64,000 bases of DNA, from the NCBI GenBank assembly GCA_028023455.1, contig JAQFVV010000001.1:20209611-20273610 (forward strand), in the 5' to 3' direction. The first letter of the stretch is position 1. Every line of letters begins with the position of its first letter. The DNA comes from Epiperipatus broadwayi (lineage: Eukaryota; Onychophora; Udeonychophora; Euonychophora; Peripatidae). Position numbers and translations under genes: made by a program. The notes under the pieces were generated by a model that did not search any database, was not told the origin of the DNA, and saw only the letters and a program-made list of their open reading frames with translations. Shown in pieces: positions 1-14,100 of the stretch.

Positions 1-1478
1 TTTATTTTACTTGAAGTTTTATAATTTGCATTAAAGCATTAAGTATGTTTTGTGGACCATTTTTTGAAATGGCACGAATATCACAATCATACATTTCAAA
101 TTAAAATCTCCATTGTCAAATGGATTTGGTTCATTGCATGAAAAAACATTGTTCTACACAATACTATCATACTTTCATATTCCAAAATCATAATTCTTCA
201 ATTCAAAATAAAAATCACATATCTCCAATGATATTCCCGTTGAAGGTCTCAAAGAGATAATAGTTTCTCCTATGATAAAATGATAAATCCTGTTTATTAT
301 GAATATGTCATTTTTTTATAAATTAGGATATTTAAATAAAAATCACTTTCTTCAAAAGAATTGATTACTAGAACAGTTTTCAGATTGGGAGCATCATATT
401 TTCTAAAATACTGACATAAGACAAAACAAATCAGTGCAATGACAAAGTATGTAATATATAATACACTTTAAGCAATTTTCACAAAGACTAAGTAAAAAAT
501 AATCCTCTCATATTTAAATAAAAAAATATTTATAATCATGATGTATTCTAACAATAAAATGATTCAGAAATCAAAACATTTCCATTTATATATAAATGTT
601 ATTAATAATAAAGAAATGGTATCCCATGATGAGTGATCTTTGTGCAAAGCACAACCTATACATCAACTCGTGGCAGCTCTGATTTTGTAATAACAGTGAA
701 CAACAATGTAAAACCTAAAGAAACCACAGATCATAAAATTGGTGGTTAAGATTAACCTTTACCGGTGCTACATACAACCCTACAATGACAATCATTCTTT
801 GTTGACTAACATTGGTAAGTGATTAAAGAATATCAACCAGGAAATCTTATCTTAAGCATAACAATAACTCTACATCAAACATAAGTACAAGTTGTATAAA
901 ACCCTATAAAGAATTATATTTCAAACAAAAAGAATCTGACTAAAAATTAATAATACCAAAATTCAAATCATTTATAATTTATCTTGTGAGTTTACATATA
1001 TAGATTTAAAATCAATTGAACTACAAAAAACCATCTTCACATAAAAGTTTAAAAAAATTCATAAAATTAAATAATATTCAAGGATTTTATCCATTAAATC
1101 AAATATATATTACAAGATAATTAATATGCAAGGAATATCTTTTATTAAATGTAAATGTTAATATGTGCACAGAATTTATATTTCAGAGGTCTTTTATTCT
1201 AATTTACTCATATTTTTTAAATTAGTTCTAATAATTTGTTTGTTAATTAAATGCATTTGATATTCTTCATATGCCCAGATATATTTTAAATAATATTCTT
1301 TAAAATAACTATTTTCTAGTAGTATACTAAAGTTAATTTATTTAGTTATTTTTAATGTCTAGACTAGCAATTGGAAACAGTGTGCACCTAGAAGCATATT
1401 TTCATTAAACTTTTACATATTTAGGTGTTTATATTTGAACAATTATATTTTTAAGTTCATATGTATTATTTTTATATA
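1..1478. other. AT-rich non-coding stretch, no gene seen
   Basis: No open reading frame of note, no RNA gene and no clear repeat structure was found by reading both strands. The sequence is AT-rich with short homopolymer runs. It ends at the TGATGA-type tail of the LINE copy that follows. Confidence 0.6.
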
Positions 1479-1549
1479 TTCATCATCATCATCAACCATT
1501 ATCAATCCACTACAGGATGAAGGTCCCACCAAGTTCAATCCATCTTTTG

Positions 1550-3000
1550 CTCTCTTCTCCACATCAACCATGCACACTTTCTCATCTTATCCGTCCAACT
1601 AACATATGGTCGCTTTCTGGGTCATTTAAAATCTCTTGCAATCCAGTTTGAGACTTCAATTGACCATCTATTATCATCTCTTCTAGCAATATGTCCAGCC
1701 CAACTCCACTTCAATCTTTTAATTTTTTAAATGAGGTCAGTAACACCTGTTTGTTCTCTTACCCATACATTGTGTTTTCAATATCTTCTTGTTATTCCCA
1801 GCATGCATCTTTCCATACTTCTTTCAGTGGTATGAATTCTCTCTATTGCTCTTCTATTAAGTAGCCAAGTCTCAGATCCATAAGTAAGAACTAGCAAAAC
1901 CCATTAGTTAAAAATCTTCCTTTTCAAACATATAGGCATATTTCCTTTTAGTATCACGTTATTTCTACCAAAAGCACTCCAACCAAGTTTAGTTCTATAA
2001 TTAATTTCATCCATTATGTTTCCATCTGTATTAATAATCTGACCAAGGTATTTTTAACTGTTAACTTCTTCTCATTCATCATAATCAATCTTTATTTTCA
2101 TATTTTCAGCAAATCGATTAAACATTACTTTAGTCTTTTTAACATTTATCTTTAGTCCTACTTTCCTACTTTCATCTAAAAATTCCTGCAACACTTCCTG
2201 CTGTTCTGAAGCATTGTTTGCAAAAACAACTACATCATCTGCAAAATCTAAATGACTTAAATAATCTCCATTTACTTTCACTCCTTTAGTTTCCCATTTA
2301 ATCTACAAAATACTTCTTGCAGCACTGAATAAAAAGTTTTGGAGATATGGAGTCACCTTGTCTTACACCCTTCTCAGTGTTGACTATCCCAGTATCATTA
2401 TGTAATCTAATTGTTGCTGTTGCATTTTTATAAATATTCTTTAAAATATGACAATATGCTGGATCTATACCATGATTATCCAATGCTTTAATCACTGAAG
2501 AAATGTTTATAGAATCAAATGCCTTTTCATAATCTACAAATCCAAAACATAATGGTAACTGATATTGATTTCTCCTTTCTATAACTTCTCTCAATACTTG
2601 GATATGATCTACTGTACTAAAACCACTTTTAAATCCAGCTTGTTCTCTTGGTTGGTGGAAATCCAATGTTCTCTGTAGACGAGTTGTAATTATCTTGGTA
2701 AAAATTTTGTATAACACTGATAAAAAGCTGATAGGTCTGTAATTTCTAATATCTTCTTTATCACCTTTTTTAAATATTAATATTATTAATGCATTCTTCC
2801 AGTCATCTGGCAAATCTTTATCATTTAGACATTTGGTATATAACTTTGCTAAATTGTTTTCTATTTCTTCATTTGCTTCTTTTAATATATCAATTATATT
2901 GCCACCATTACCTGGAGCCTTTCCTTTCTTCATACATTCAATTGCATATCTCACTTCTTTATTTAAAATTCTGGGCAATTCAGAGATGTAATAGATATAG
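1550..3000 (-). pseudogene. Reverse transcriptase and C-terminal region of LINE copy A
   Basis: The longest open piece (2298-2978, 226 residues) holds the fingers and palm start: KAPGNGG, then NYRPISFLSVLYKIFTKII, QAGFKSGFSTVDHI, and FVDYEKAFDSI with the first catalytic aspartate, followed by GVRQGDSISPKLF. A frame break follows and the 2072-2281 piece carries the FADDVV catalytic motif with both aspartates, then KVGLKINVKKTKVM. Near 1660-1720 the minus strand reads SWAGHIARRDDNRW, a C-terminal motif common in RTE-like and related LINEs. The parts lie in the normal order, but at least three frames are needed, so no enzyme is made. Confidence 0.88.
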
Positions 3001-3480
3001 GAGGTACTTTTTCTTTATTACTATATAATTCTTGATAAATGTCTTCTACCAATTTCATGATGTCATCTCTCTTTTTAGTAATAATTCCATCTTTTTTTTC
3101 TTATTGCAGATATAAATTTCCTACCAATACCAAAATGTTGTTTTACATCCTTGAGACTTTTATTTTCTTCTACAGATTGCCTTTCTAATTCACATTTATA
3201 CTTTCTTATATCACTTTCAACTCTTTTCTGCACCATTTTACAAAATTCGAGATATGCAATCCCTTTTAATGCATCATTTTTGTATATCTTCATATTCCTT
3301 CATAAATTCTTTAGTCCCAGTAGAAATTTTATTGGCCTATTGCTGCTTTTTTCTACCAACTATCTTTGTTGCAGTGTTGAAAAGTGTAGCAGTTATTTTC
3401 ATATTAATTTCATAAAAATCTGAATCATGTTCAAAATCTGCTATTACTTGAAACCGATTTGTAAGTTCTAATTTAAATTC
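3000..3480 (-). pseudogene. Endonuclease-RT linker of LINE copy A
   Basis: The open piece at 3075-3293 (72 residues, lysine- and glutamate-rich) matches the linker between the endonuclease and RT domains and has a counterpart in copy B at 53900-54320. It contains no catalytic motif. It is read on the same strand and in the right order, but stops separate it from both neighbouring domains. Confidence 0.7.
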
Positions 3481-4340
3481 ATTAGAATGTTTCTGAAGAT
3501 TAGGAATATCAACTGTAAATATTATTTTTCTTAATAATTTTTGTATCTCTAGTTTTGCATTAACACATATCTTACATCTTACTAATCAATGATCACTTCA
3601 CATATTAAACTTATTAAGAACATTACAATCTTCAAATATGTATTTTCTCTTAGTCAAAAAATAATCCAATTCTACTGTACCTTCATTTGGCAGCTTCCAT
3701 GTTCATTTCCTTTTAACGAAAGTTTTTCTTTTTCTGCAAACTCCACAAGTCTATGTCCTCTCTCATTTCTAACAAAAATTACCTACAGCACTTTCATCTT
3801 TAATTTGTTTATCAATTCTAGCATTAAAGTCTCCCATAACAATTTTAAAATGTTGTTTAGTCTGATGAAAAACCTTTTGTACATCAATACAAAAATTTTC
3901 TATTACTTCATCACTATGAGAACTTATTGGGGCATAAACCTAAATTATCTGCATTTGGTATCTGCTATTAAGTTGTATAACTAATTTTACCACTCTGTCC
4001 AATACACCATCAATCTCCACAATGTTGATCTTCCACTTTTTATTTAAAATGAATCCTATTCCATTTGTATTTCCAATATTTGTGCCTTTATAATAGAGTA
4101 CATGTCCACTTTTTAAATCAATTGTTTCTTCACCTTTTCTTCTAACTTCACAAAGTCTAATAATGTCTCATTTAATATACGACAGTTCTTCTTCTAATTC
4201 TTGCAATTTTCCTTCACTTGAAAGTGATATGCAGCTATAAGTACCTAAATAAACAGTTGCTATCAAATAGCAGCCTGGGTCCACAATCAGGGGTTTCTTA
4301 GCACCCACCACCTTTGGCTACCAACTGCTGCCTTGGTTGG
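3480..4340 (-). pseudogene. Apurinic-type endonuclease region of LINE copy A
   Basis: Translating the minus strand in pieces gives the landmarks of the exo_endo_phos fold in order: LCEVRRKGEE near 4130-4160 (metal-binding glutamate region), QVYAPISSHSDE near 3910-3940 broken by a stop, MGDFNARI near 3815-3845 with the D-x-N motif kept, and SDH near 3580 with a stop directly after it. The domain would nick target DNA to prime reverse transcription. Several in-frame stops make it non-functional. Confidence 0.78.
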
Positions 4341-4455
4341 TGACTTTACAGCCTCCTGGGAATAAGAGCCATGATTTATTTTTTGGTGTCATAATTGTAT
4401 ATATGTATTGGAAAAATATTTATTATTTACACAAACATTCATTCTGCCTTATCAG

Positions 4456-5260
4456 AATTAATATTAATTCTTATTAATTATTATTAAATATTTTTCTATT
4501 AAAAATTTCTTCAATTCAATATTTTTCAACATATATGACTAATTATATAATAATTGAATGATATCTATCTTGACCTATTGTTTCATAAGTTGAAAAAGCT
4601 TGTTTCCATCAAATGACTCCTGTTGCTGATCTATAATGTTTGTAGATTTATAAATAAGTTTATTTATCAATTTCCTTGTTAGGAAATAGTTAGGAATACT
4701 TTACCCATTTTGATTTAACCAATGATAATTTTCTTAGTTCTGAAGTGAACTTAATAATACATGATTATCATCACTAACAAAGTTGCTCATCATTTCTTTA
4801 ATTCAATCATATATCATTATATATTTGATACCCTAATATGTAATTACATGTTTCCTGAATTCAAACCCTATAACACTGTTACACCAATATATGGCAATAC
4901 ATGTTTCATGACTTTAAACCTTATAACATTGCAATATATACAATTCTTAATTTTAATTACTACAGATATATCCGGAGATGTTGTATCTTAGATAATATTC
5001 TATGTATAGTAAAGTACTAGAAGTAAAGAAAATAATGGAAAAAATTTCATTAGCTGATATTTTTTTAAAAATTAAATTCTTAAATAAATATTTTGCTTCA
5101 TTATTAATCATAAAATAGGATAGCAATTATTAGAAAATATGTTTAATTGACAATACATTCAAAAAATAAAACACAGTAATAAAATAATTAACATTTTAGA
5201 GATGAGTTTGTAAAACACTGTATATTGATTCATATTAAAATTATGATTGAGACTAAACTA
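4456..5260. other. AT-rich spacer, no gene seen
   Basis: Short open frames only, with no recognisable domain. The stretch lies between the 5' edge of LINE copy A and the long trinucleotide array. Confidence 0.5.
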
Positions 5261-5264
5261 ACCC

Positions 5265-6028
<764 letters not shown>

Positions 6029-6029
6029 G

Positions 6030-9000
6030 GCAAAAACACTTAAGTCTCAAGAAGAAATCTCTCAGATTATTTTTCCAATAGTTTTTCTATCTTTCTTGCT
6101 TATATTATGTGTTTCCAGATAAATGATGTCTACTTTAACTTCGATAAGATTATTTGTTTGTAAAAAATTCATTTAGTCTATTTATCACCAGGTTAAAACA
6201 CTTTTTTTGTTTAAGTATTTGCTTGCTCTTTTATCAACATTGCATGTTTCCTGAAAAAAAAAGTAGTTATTTCTCAACAAGAGTTGACTATTTTTTTGCA
6301 CAGTTTCATAATATATATATATAAGAAATTAACAACTACATGATTATAAAGAAAATGATAAATTATAAAACAAGACAAGTTTTTAATAACAACAAAAAAA
6401 GTTAGTGTTGATCATGAAGATGATTTTGTCAAGAATAATTCTTAAATAAAATTGATAAAAGAGTTATGTTTAAAATTTTTATCAGCTAAATGAATTTTGT
6501 AACCAAGGTAACATTCAAGAGATATTGTTTGTCCTAAGATGAATATTTATTATTTTTCACATAAAATTTAACAGACATCATCTAATCATAAAACAGTAAT
6601 ATGCAAAAAATAGAAAAATTTTCAGATAAAAATAAATTATTAATAAAACCAAACAAGTTTGAAAAATTTATTTAAAAAATCAATGAAAGTAAAAAAAAAA
6701 AAAATCATTTTTTAAGACAACAAAGAAAAATATATATATATAAGATAACAAAAATAAAATTAATTTAAGAATTTGCAATCCCGAATGACAATTACCAACA
6801 AAGATTTTTTTTTTTTACTTTACATTCCGACTGTCTTAAACTCTACACGATTATAAATAATACATAAATCATTTAATCACACTTTTTAAAATTTGCAAAT
6901 AATTTTTATCTTTAACATATATACAATAATAGAGTCTGTATGTGTTTAAGAGATCTGTTTTTAGCAACGATATATATCTCTCAATCATCTAAATACAGTA
7001 GTCTACTATATCTATTAGAATTTGGTTCAAAACCTTCCAATGAATACGTTAATCTATAGATTATGGAGAATGTACGCATATGTTTAACATACAAATACAT
7101 ACCCGTGATAAGGTTTTTTTTTTTTTAAATATAAATAAATAAATATCAGCACAAATAATGAACTATAAAAAAAATTAGAAAATTGTAGTTATATATATAG
7201 TAGAATTATAAAATTTAGAAAGAAAGAACAACCACAAGACTGATAACTGAATGCATAAGATAAGGAAATGGCTGACTGATAAACAATTTGCGGTGGAGCT
7301 TATATAGATTGGTACAGTATCAAATGAATTAATTTCTAATTTTTTTTAAAAAAGTTTTAATTTTAATATTTTTTCAAAGAATGAATATTGAATCTAGGAA
7401 GATATGTAAAAGGAGAACAACTACATATATCATTGTCCTTGTAAAAGTATAGTAACCATAATATAGATTTCCTAATATCTCCTGATGAAAATATAAAAGC
7501 TCTTTTAATATAGCACTACTAATTAAGGGTAACATCAATAAAATAAACATATAAAATAAAATTATTGTTGGATTTTATTTTAAATAACTTATAAATAGTG
7601 AATTTAGATGAAAATTAATAAGGTATTTTTTTTCATTCACAAATAAGATTCTCATGACTTAAGAAAATGACAAGGAATATCTGTCAAAAAATTGACATCA
7701 ATTTCATAAGATTATGAAAGAATAAGACTTAACTAAATTTAAAAAATGATCAAATACTACTGCCCAATCGGCTGAAGCATTAGTGTCAAAAATTGCTGAA
7801 ATGCTTAAAATTTCAAAATTAATAGCACAAAAATAAAGCCAGAATTTGCTCAAATAAAAACAAAATTAATTATACTTGGATATTCATGTATAGTAAGAAA
7901 GAGAACAAATATAAAGAATCATTGCTAAAATTCTGACATGCCAAGTGAAACAAATCCAACAAAATTCAACACACATTTGAACACTCTGGTGTTTATAAAG
8001 ATAAACAATCAAAAAATACATAAACAAATCATTTGTTACCAATTATTATTTCAAATATAATAATTTCTATATCATGAAAAAGATATGCTATGATCATAAA
8101 AACTAAACATATTTATGATTAAAAAATATTATCAAATGAATTGCTACTTAATTATGCCAACCATCAATTACACTATTGCTTTCTTACAATGTTGGGGGAT
8201 GATGGTGAAGAAGACTTCTTTATCATGGTACTTTCTTGGTCCAATCATTAGTGTACATGAATATTTCCGAGGCTATTTGAACATTTTGGAAATTAATTTC
8301 ATACATAGCTTTTTGTAAATACTGTTTTCAGAATAAGTTATTAACTTACATAATGATAATGCTCTGATCCATGCAGCATGTACAGTCATATATTGATTTG
8401 AAGAATATGATTAAACTTTTACATACTTTTACATCTTCTTTTAGATTATTTTTGGACATTATATAAATAAGTGTACTATTATTTTTGCATTATTAATGGT
8501 AACAATTTAATGGGTCAATTTTTCTTTCAACATTGATAATAACTTGTTTTCATTGTTGATGATGATTCTGACAAAATTAATTGAAATTAAAGTTGTTATT
8601 GAAAGTCCTTAGCTTATATTCGTGTAATATATTTGAAATGTTTCTATCTAAAAAATAATTTGGACTTTACAAAATTAAAGGTAAAAGATATAACTGAAAT
8701 GTAAGACTATTTATTATTGAGATATATATAGACAGAGCAAGAGTGTTGAATATTTATTTTTGGGGATTTTTTTTTTTTTCATGAAAAGACATTTGATAAA
8801 ATTACTTTTTGGATATTATAAATATATAAATGGAATGATGAAAAGCTAATTGTTAAATATTTGTAAGTTAATTATTTTTAAATGGATTTTTTATAAAGAT
8901 ATACATTTATATAATTTTTTTTTTTAAATCTAATAATTAATTAAAGTATTTAAATTGGAACTTTCTGTATTAATTTTTAAACATAAATTCTACATTAACT

Positions 9001-10484
9001 TAAATTTCTTGGCAAGTGTACTTTTCAAATCATAATCATGCACAATAATCAGTATTAAATTCTATATATAGACTTCATATATGATTAATACTCAAATTCT
9101 AGAATCTAGTAATTAAAAAACTTTTAAAGTGCAGATTTAGTACCTCTCTGACTTTTCTCTTCTTGGCTTTTCTATCTCCATAAATTATCTTGTTTTGTTT
9201 TTTTTAGATTTAAAGGTATACTCTATTTCCGTATCATCCTCTATAAATGGAGAAGTGTACAAAAAGCTTGTTTTAGCCCTGTTAAAAAATGTTTATGCTG
9301 ATTAATTCTAGAATCTAAATTTGCTCTAAATTTGATTTGGTCTCCCAAATATATTCAAACACATGGTATTTTCAAAATATTTCATGAGTACATAATATCT
9401 TTAGGACGTAACATAGCAAAAATATCTATTTGCTTGTTTAATATTTATTAAGATGAGTTAGTTGCTAAATAATTGTTCTAATAAAAATAAAGCTTTATGA
9501 ATTATGAGAATTTGTCCTATTTATTGTTGATATGGTAATACATTTTGGATACAAATGTAGAGATTAATAAAATAAAATAAAATTTTAAAAGCATTTGAGA
9601 TAAAAAATAAATACAAATCAAACTAAGTCGATAAAATATGTTAAGAAGATAAAAGGCTAAAAGCAAACACTTGACAATATATATATATATTAAAGCTTTA
9701 AAATATTCATGATAAAGAAGGAACTGTAAGACCTTAGCATATCTTTATCAAAAGTACTGGATCATTATAGACTCAAATTAGATTTTTTTTTTTTTAAAAA
9801 AAAAAAGATTTTTAAAATATTTTCTTTGGAATAGCTTTATTAAAAAAAAAAAACGTCAAAGGATTTAGGGAAGTGGATTTGGAAGATGCAAAAGGTAAGT
9901 TAGAACAAACTAGCAATGTAAAGATGTTAAGACGACTATGTGAAAAAGATTATTTAGAGATATTATAAAACTAATGCTAAGGCTTATAACTATTGTATTC
10001 AAGTTTGTTGTATTCGAAAATGATTCAAAACTGAATGAATCTTAATACAATTTATCTTTATTTTTTATCTTGGTTAATTAATAGTTATTTAAAAATGTAT
10101 GAAAAGTTATGACAATAATCATTTCTTTATTCATACTAACCTTTGACATATAGTCTTCTTCTTTCAGTTACAAATATCTTTAAACAAAGCCTGGTTAATT
10201 CAGAGACTACCATAAAAAAATTAACAGAAGGCTGTTCTTTTATTATAAAGCATATATTATATAGCAGAGACTTTTAATTGTCTTCTCCACTCCTTTTATC
10301 TGAGATTTCTTATGCCTATTTAATTGATATACTGGAAGTATAATGTTTATTTTATAGTGCTTATTCGATGTATAGCAGAAGTTAATATTCAGATATTCTG
10401 CCAAATCTAGTATAGTAAGAATTTGTTGTTTTGGTTTTTCATCATTTTTACTGATGTTCAAAATAAAAGAATTAAACAAAATAC
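6030..10484. other. AT-rich non-coding stretch, no gene seen
   Basis: About 4.4 kb without recognisable coding sequence. Several poly-A/T runs of 9-13 bases and short (TA)n tracts occur. The only longer frames (8115-8318 and 10243-10479 minus) have composition expected of random AT-rich DNA. Confidence 0.55.
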
Positions 10485-10502
10485 ATAAATTGTTTTAATA
10501 AT
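10485..10502. repeat. 18-bp target-site duplication, left copy
   Basis: The sequence ataaattgttttaataat is repeated exactly at 11119-11136, bracketing the hammerhead element between them. Neighbouring bases differ at both ends, so the repeat is exactly 18 bp. Confidence 0.85.
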
Positions 10503-10656
10503 CAATAAAGAGAGTCATATATATCATGACATCGCTTTATAAAAAGCTTGTATTTACAAAAATGCAATAAAGAGAGAGTACCAATAGCTCAAATAAGCTC
10601 TTATTAATAAGTGCAGTAAGAGAAAATATTTAAAATCTCTATCTGGAATATTCTTA

Positions 10657-10703
10657 TCCCCAGACCAATTGTTTTTACCTTATGGCTGATCTCAGTGAGG
10701 AGC
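10657..10703 (-). ncRNA. Degenerate hammerhead motif (element 1, minus unit)
   Basis: Read on the minus strand: CTCCTCA, then CTGA followed by damaged core bases, the loop segment GCCATAAG, AAAAAC where GAAAC is expected, then AATTGGTC and TGGGGA. Stem I (CCTCA with TGGGG) is still pairable, but the CUGANGA box and the G of GAAA are lost, so cleavage is not expected. Confidence 0.6.
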
Positions 10704-10979
10704 TATTGGTATGCTCTCTATATTGCATTTTTGTAAATACAAGCTTTTTATAAAGCAATGTCACGATATATATGACTTGCTTTATTATAATTTTATCTTT
10801 AAGGCTTTGGTGATGCTAGAGCTATTAATATATGATAGATCTGAATTTGGTTCATTCCCATATAGCTATTTGAGTTAGATACGTGAAATTAAAGTTTCTT
10901 CTCAATAGTTACTAGTTACATATTAAATAAGTATTGGGTTTTGAGTTTATATTTTGGATCTAATGTCTGAATGTTCTAG

Positions 10980-11024
10980 CTCCTCACTGAGGTGAACCAT
11001 AAGCTGGAAACCAATTGGTCTGGG
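10980..11024 (+). ncRNA. Degenerate hammerhead motif (element 1, plus unit)
   Basis: CTCCTCA, CTGAGGTGA in place of CTGANGA, loop CCATAAG, GGAAACC, then the self-complementary ACCAATTGGT that would form stem III (ACC with GGT, loop AATT) and the GGTC cleavage triplet, then TGGG pairing back to CCTCA. Everything except the CUGANGA box is kept, so the copy is recognisable but probably inactive. Confidence 0.65.
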
Positions 11025-11118
11025 ATAAGAATATTACAGATAGAGATTTTAAATATTTTATCATACTGCACTTATTAATAAGAGCTTGTTTGATATATTG
11101 GTACGTTCTCTATATTGT

Positions 11119-11136
11119 ATAAATTGTTTTAATAAT
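11119..11136. repeat. 18-bp target-site duplication, right copy
   Basis: Exact copy of 10485-10502 in the same orientation, marking the right edge of element 1. Confidence 0.85.
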
Positions 11137-14100
11137 TTCCTTCAATAGTCACTTAGTTTTGAAAAAGTAGAATGAGTTTTATTTAATCCAGGAACACTTT
11201 TATGAGTGTTGATTTCTAATGTCAGTGTTACAATACTTTTATAGCATTCTGCTTATACTTACTTTTTGATTCAGAATACCTAATTGTAAAAAGTATAGCT
11301 TCTCTCTTTTTTATTTTGATACTAAAATAATTATCTAAAGAAGTCTTATGGTTGACAGAAAAAAAACAGCATTATTTTCTATATCAATAAGAATTTCATT
11401 TATTAGCAATACATTGTGGTTTTATTACTCTCTGTTAAATTCCCTCCACCCTTTTATTTTTGTTTTGTTTGTGAAAATAATATGTATATCGCTATGTAGT
11501 TGAGAATTTTCTAACTCAAAGCCTCAACAAGATTTACAATGTTACCACATTATTTCCTTTATTAAAATACTATCATTCTTAGTTATCAATTAAAGGGTTT
11601 TCTTTTTTTGTTGTTGTTCTTGATTCTTCTTATTATTTACAATTGCAACATATTTATTTTACCAATAATAAAAACTGTTCTAATTTAGAAAAGTTTTTAT
11701 TGATAATTTTTTTTATTACTCTCATTTAAACAATGAACTCAAATTTTAACTTTTGTCATTGTTTACTCTATAAATAATTATATAATATTTCGAAGATAAA
11801 CCAATTATTGCACATGCAGAATATATTACAATAAATACTGGGCAGTGTAAAAAATAAATATTTATCTATATATGTAGAATTATGAAAGCAAATATTTTAG
11901 TAAGTGAAATATACAAAACAGAAATCAATCCTACAAAATATTTATTATTTAATTACTAATTATACAAATAATAAGCTAGCTTTATTTCAAGACATATTTA
12001 TATAATTTTTTTAAAAAACTAAATGTGTGATATGGGCATCTAATTCAATTACATATTTATAATAATTTTAAGAATTAATGAAAATTTTTAAATGGTGTTT
12101 TATAAAAGTTAATAAACTACCATCTTGCCTACATTCTCAGCCATATGCCATAGGTTATTAATTTCTAATTGCTTTTTGAATTCTTATTAAGATTGCAAGA
12201 ATGACAATGACATTTGTAAAATTCAAGATCAAATTCACTAAGATATAATTGTGGGTTGATTCACTCTCACAAATATCATTGTCCATGCTTGCCATTTTAA
12301 TAAAAACTCATAAACAAATAAAAATATTTCCTATTTCATCTGTTGAGACAGATAAATGATTATGTATGAGAGATAATTAATTAAATTTAATAAAAATAAC
12401 ACTAAAAGATTTTCATTGAGTGTTAAAATTATTACTATTAATTGATACTAATTAATTCTTTTATACATAATGTAATCAATTGGTTATCAAGTTTGATCTA
12501 TGAGAAAATATGAATGATAATGCATATATAAACTGAATACCACATATATGTACAATTGACTTCCAAATCACTTTAATTCTAAAATCAAACTGACTATAGA
12601 TAAGATATATAATGCTGGACTAGTAACTATATATGGATATTTAAATATTCTGACTCTTTGACTCAGCTGATGATTTAAGGTTGTTTATGAAAAAAAAAAG
12701 TATGAGATGGTTTGGGAAATTTTACACTGAACGGTAGTTCCTAATTTATTAACAATCATTCAAAGAAGTTCACTACAAATCTAAAAGCTTTTATTGCTTA
12801 TACTTTTAGACATTAAATAGTAAATGAATTACAAAAGCTCTTTCAATTACTAACATGTAATCATTATCAACTACAGAAAACTTAAAATTTATTATTAGCA
12901 TGAAATCATTTGTGACTCAATGCAACTTAAAATTTGTTCATTTTATATTGCATTTAGTTGATGATAATTAAATGAAAGAGCTACTGCAATTTATTAATTA
13001 TCATTTAAAATTTCCATATTTTCTGTTCCAGCATTATTAAGTGGAAGTCTCTTACAATCAAATATTGAATGCTTTCTACAAATTTAACTTAATATATTAG
13101 AATATTTCCTAGACTTTTCAATTTATGAAATACAAAGTTTCTATTTGTCATATGTAATCAGTTCTTAACCATATTCTGGTCATCATCCTTTTAATTTTTT
13201 CACAGATAATTTTATCAATTGCATATTGATCTATATACAAATGCATAAATATGTAAGCCAAATAAATCACTCATAGATTAATACCTGGAAAAATAATAAA
13301 TGAATCTATTAAGCATTATTAACATTAAGAATTATAAAATTCAGACTACTTTTAGTTACTTTCATGATAATTCTCAACTATCAAATTTAATTGAGAAGAG
13401 TTATGAAAATAAATGAAATGAAAAAAGATTAAATTATTTGCATGTAGTGCAATTTGAATCTAAAAACGTTTCTATCAAAAAACATAGTGGCAAGAAAGTA
13501 AAAGAGCTTTATATAAAAACTTAAAATATATCTAACACTTTCATGCAATTGCAACACATTTTCTTTAGAGCTTTTCTTAATTATGAGAATATATTTTTAT
13601 ATTATAAATTCTTCATTATTATCTTTCCCTCTATTATCAAAAGTTATTGACTATTATTTTTTTAACAATATTTTTTCATTTAATAACTTTTTCTAAGAGG
13701 CAATAATTTTATTTAACTCACAATTTTCATTCATGCTAACAGGTTTTTTAAAATTTTCCATAGCCTCTCTTAATAATCTCTGGTCACAATAGGCAATTTT
13801 TTGCAGAATTCATATCTTATTAAATTTGATATCATGTTTTGTTAATGTAATGTATGAGTAAACCAACTGATAAAGTAAATTCCTCCTAAGTAGCAAAAGT
13901 GTGATTTCCTTTTCTGACGCTAATTCTATGAATTGTTTGCCCAATACATTAAACAGGGAATCCATGGCTTGAAATTTTATAAGCACATCACATTCTACAG
14001 GAATTTTATTTCTGGCATATAGAAATAGTTTTCTAATTTTTTTTAAAAGTAGTGCAAATAATTTTTATATTATTTTTTCTTAAAATAATTACCAATTTTT

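Larger units (their letters stand above)
1479..4455 (-). mobile_element. RTE-like non-LTR retrotransposon, copy A (decayed)
   Basis: On the minus strand this copy reads 5' leader, apurinic-type endonuclease, linker, reverse transcriptase, C-terminal region, then a short GATGAT-type simple tail (plus-strand tcatcatcatcatc at about 1480). A simple-repeat tail in place of poly(A) is typical of the RTE clade, and the protein resembles copies often misnamed 'craniofacial development protein 2-like'. The limits were set by comparison with copy B at 52416-55342: both share sequence from the tail to a common 5' edge ending ccttatcag. Frameshifts and stops break the reading frame many times, so it is dead. 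No target-site duplication was found. The clade assignment is by motif recognition only. Confidence 0.88.
10503..11118. mobile_element. Hammerhead-ribozyme element 1 (inverted pair)
   Basis: The 616-bp insert holds a minus-strand unit (10503-about 10703) joined head to head to a plus-strand unit (about 10697-11118). The inverted repeat is visible as aagcttgtatttacaaaaat at 10545-10564 against its complement at 10725-10744, and as the HHR and 3' parts at 10560-10700 against 10980-11110. Both HHR cores are damaged. The 18-bp flanking duplication shows that the whole inverted structure went in at once. The long, variable duplication fits target-primed reverse transcription (LINE- or Penelope-type) better than a cut-and-paste transposase. 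No protein is encoded. Confidence 0.75.

Noticed and set aside
2789-4000. Plus-strand frames overlapping LINE copy A (2789, 3151, 3589)
   Set aside because: Shadows of the minus-strand element; no domain on the plus strand.
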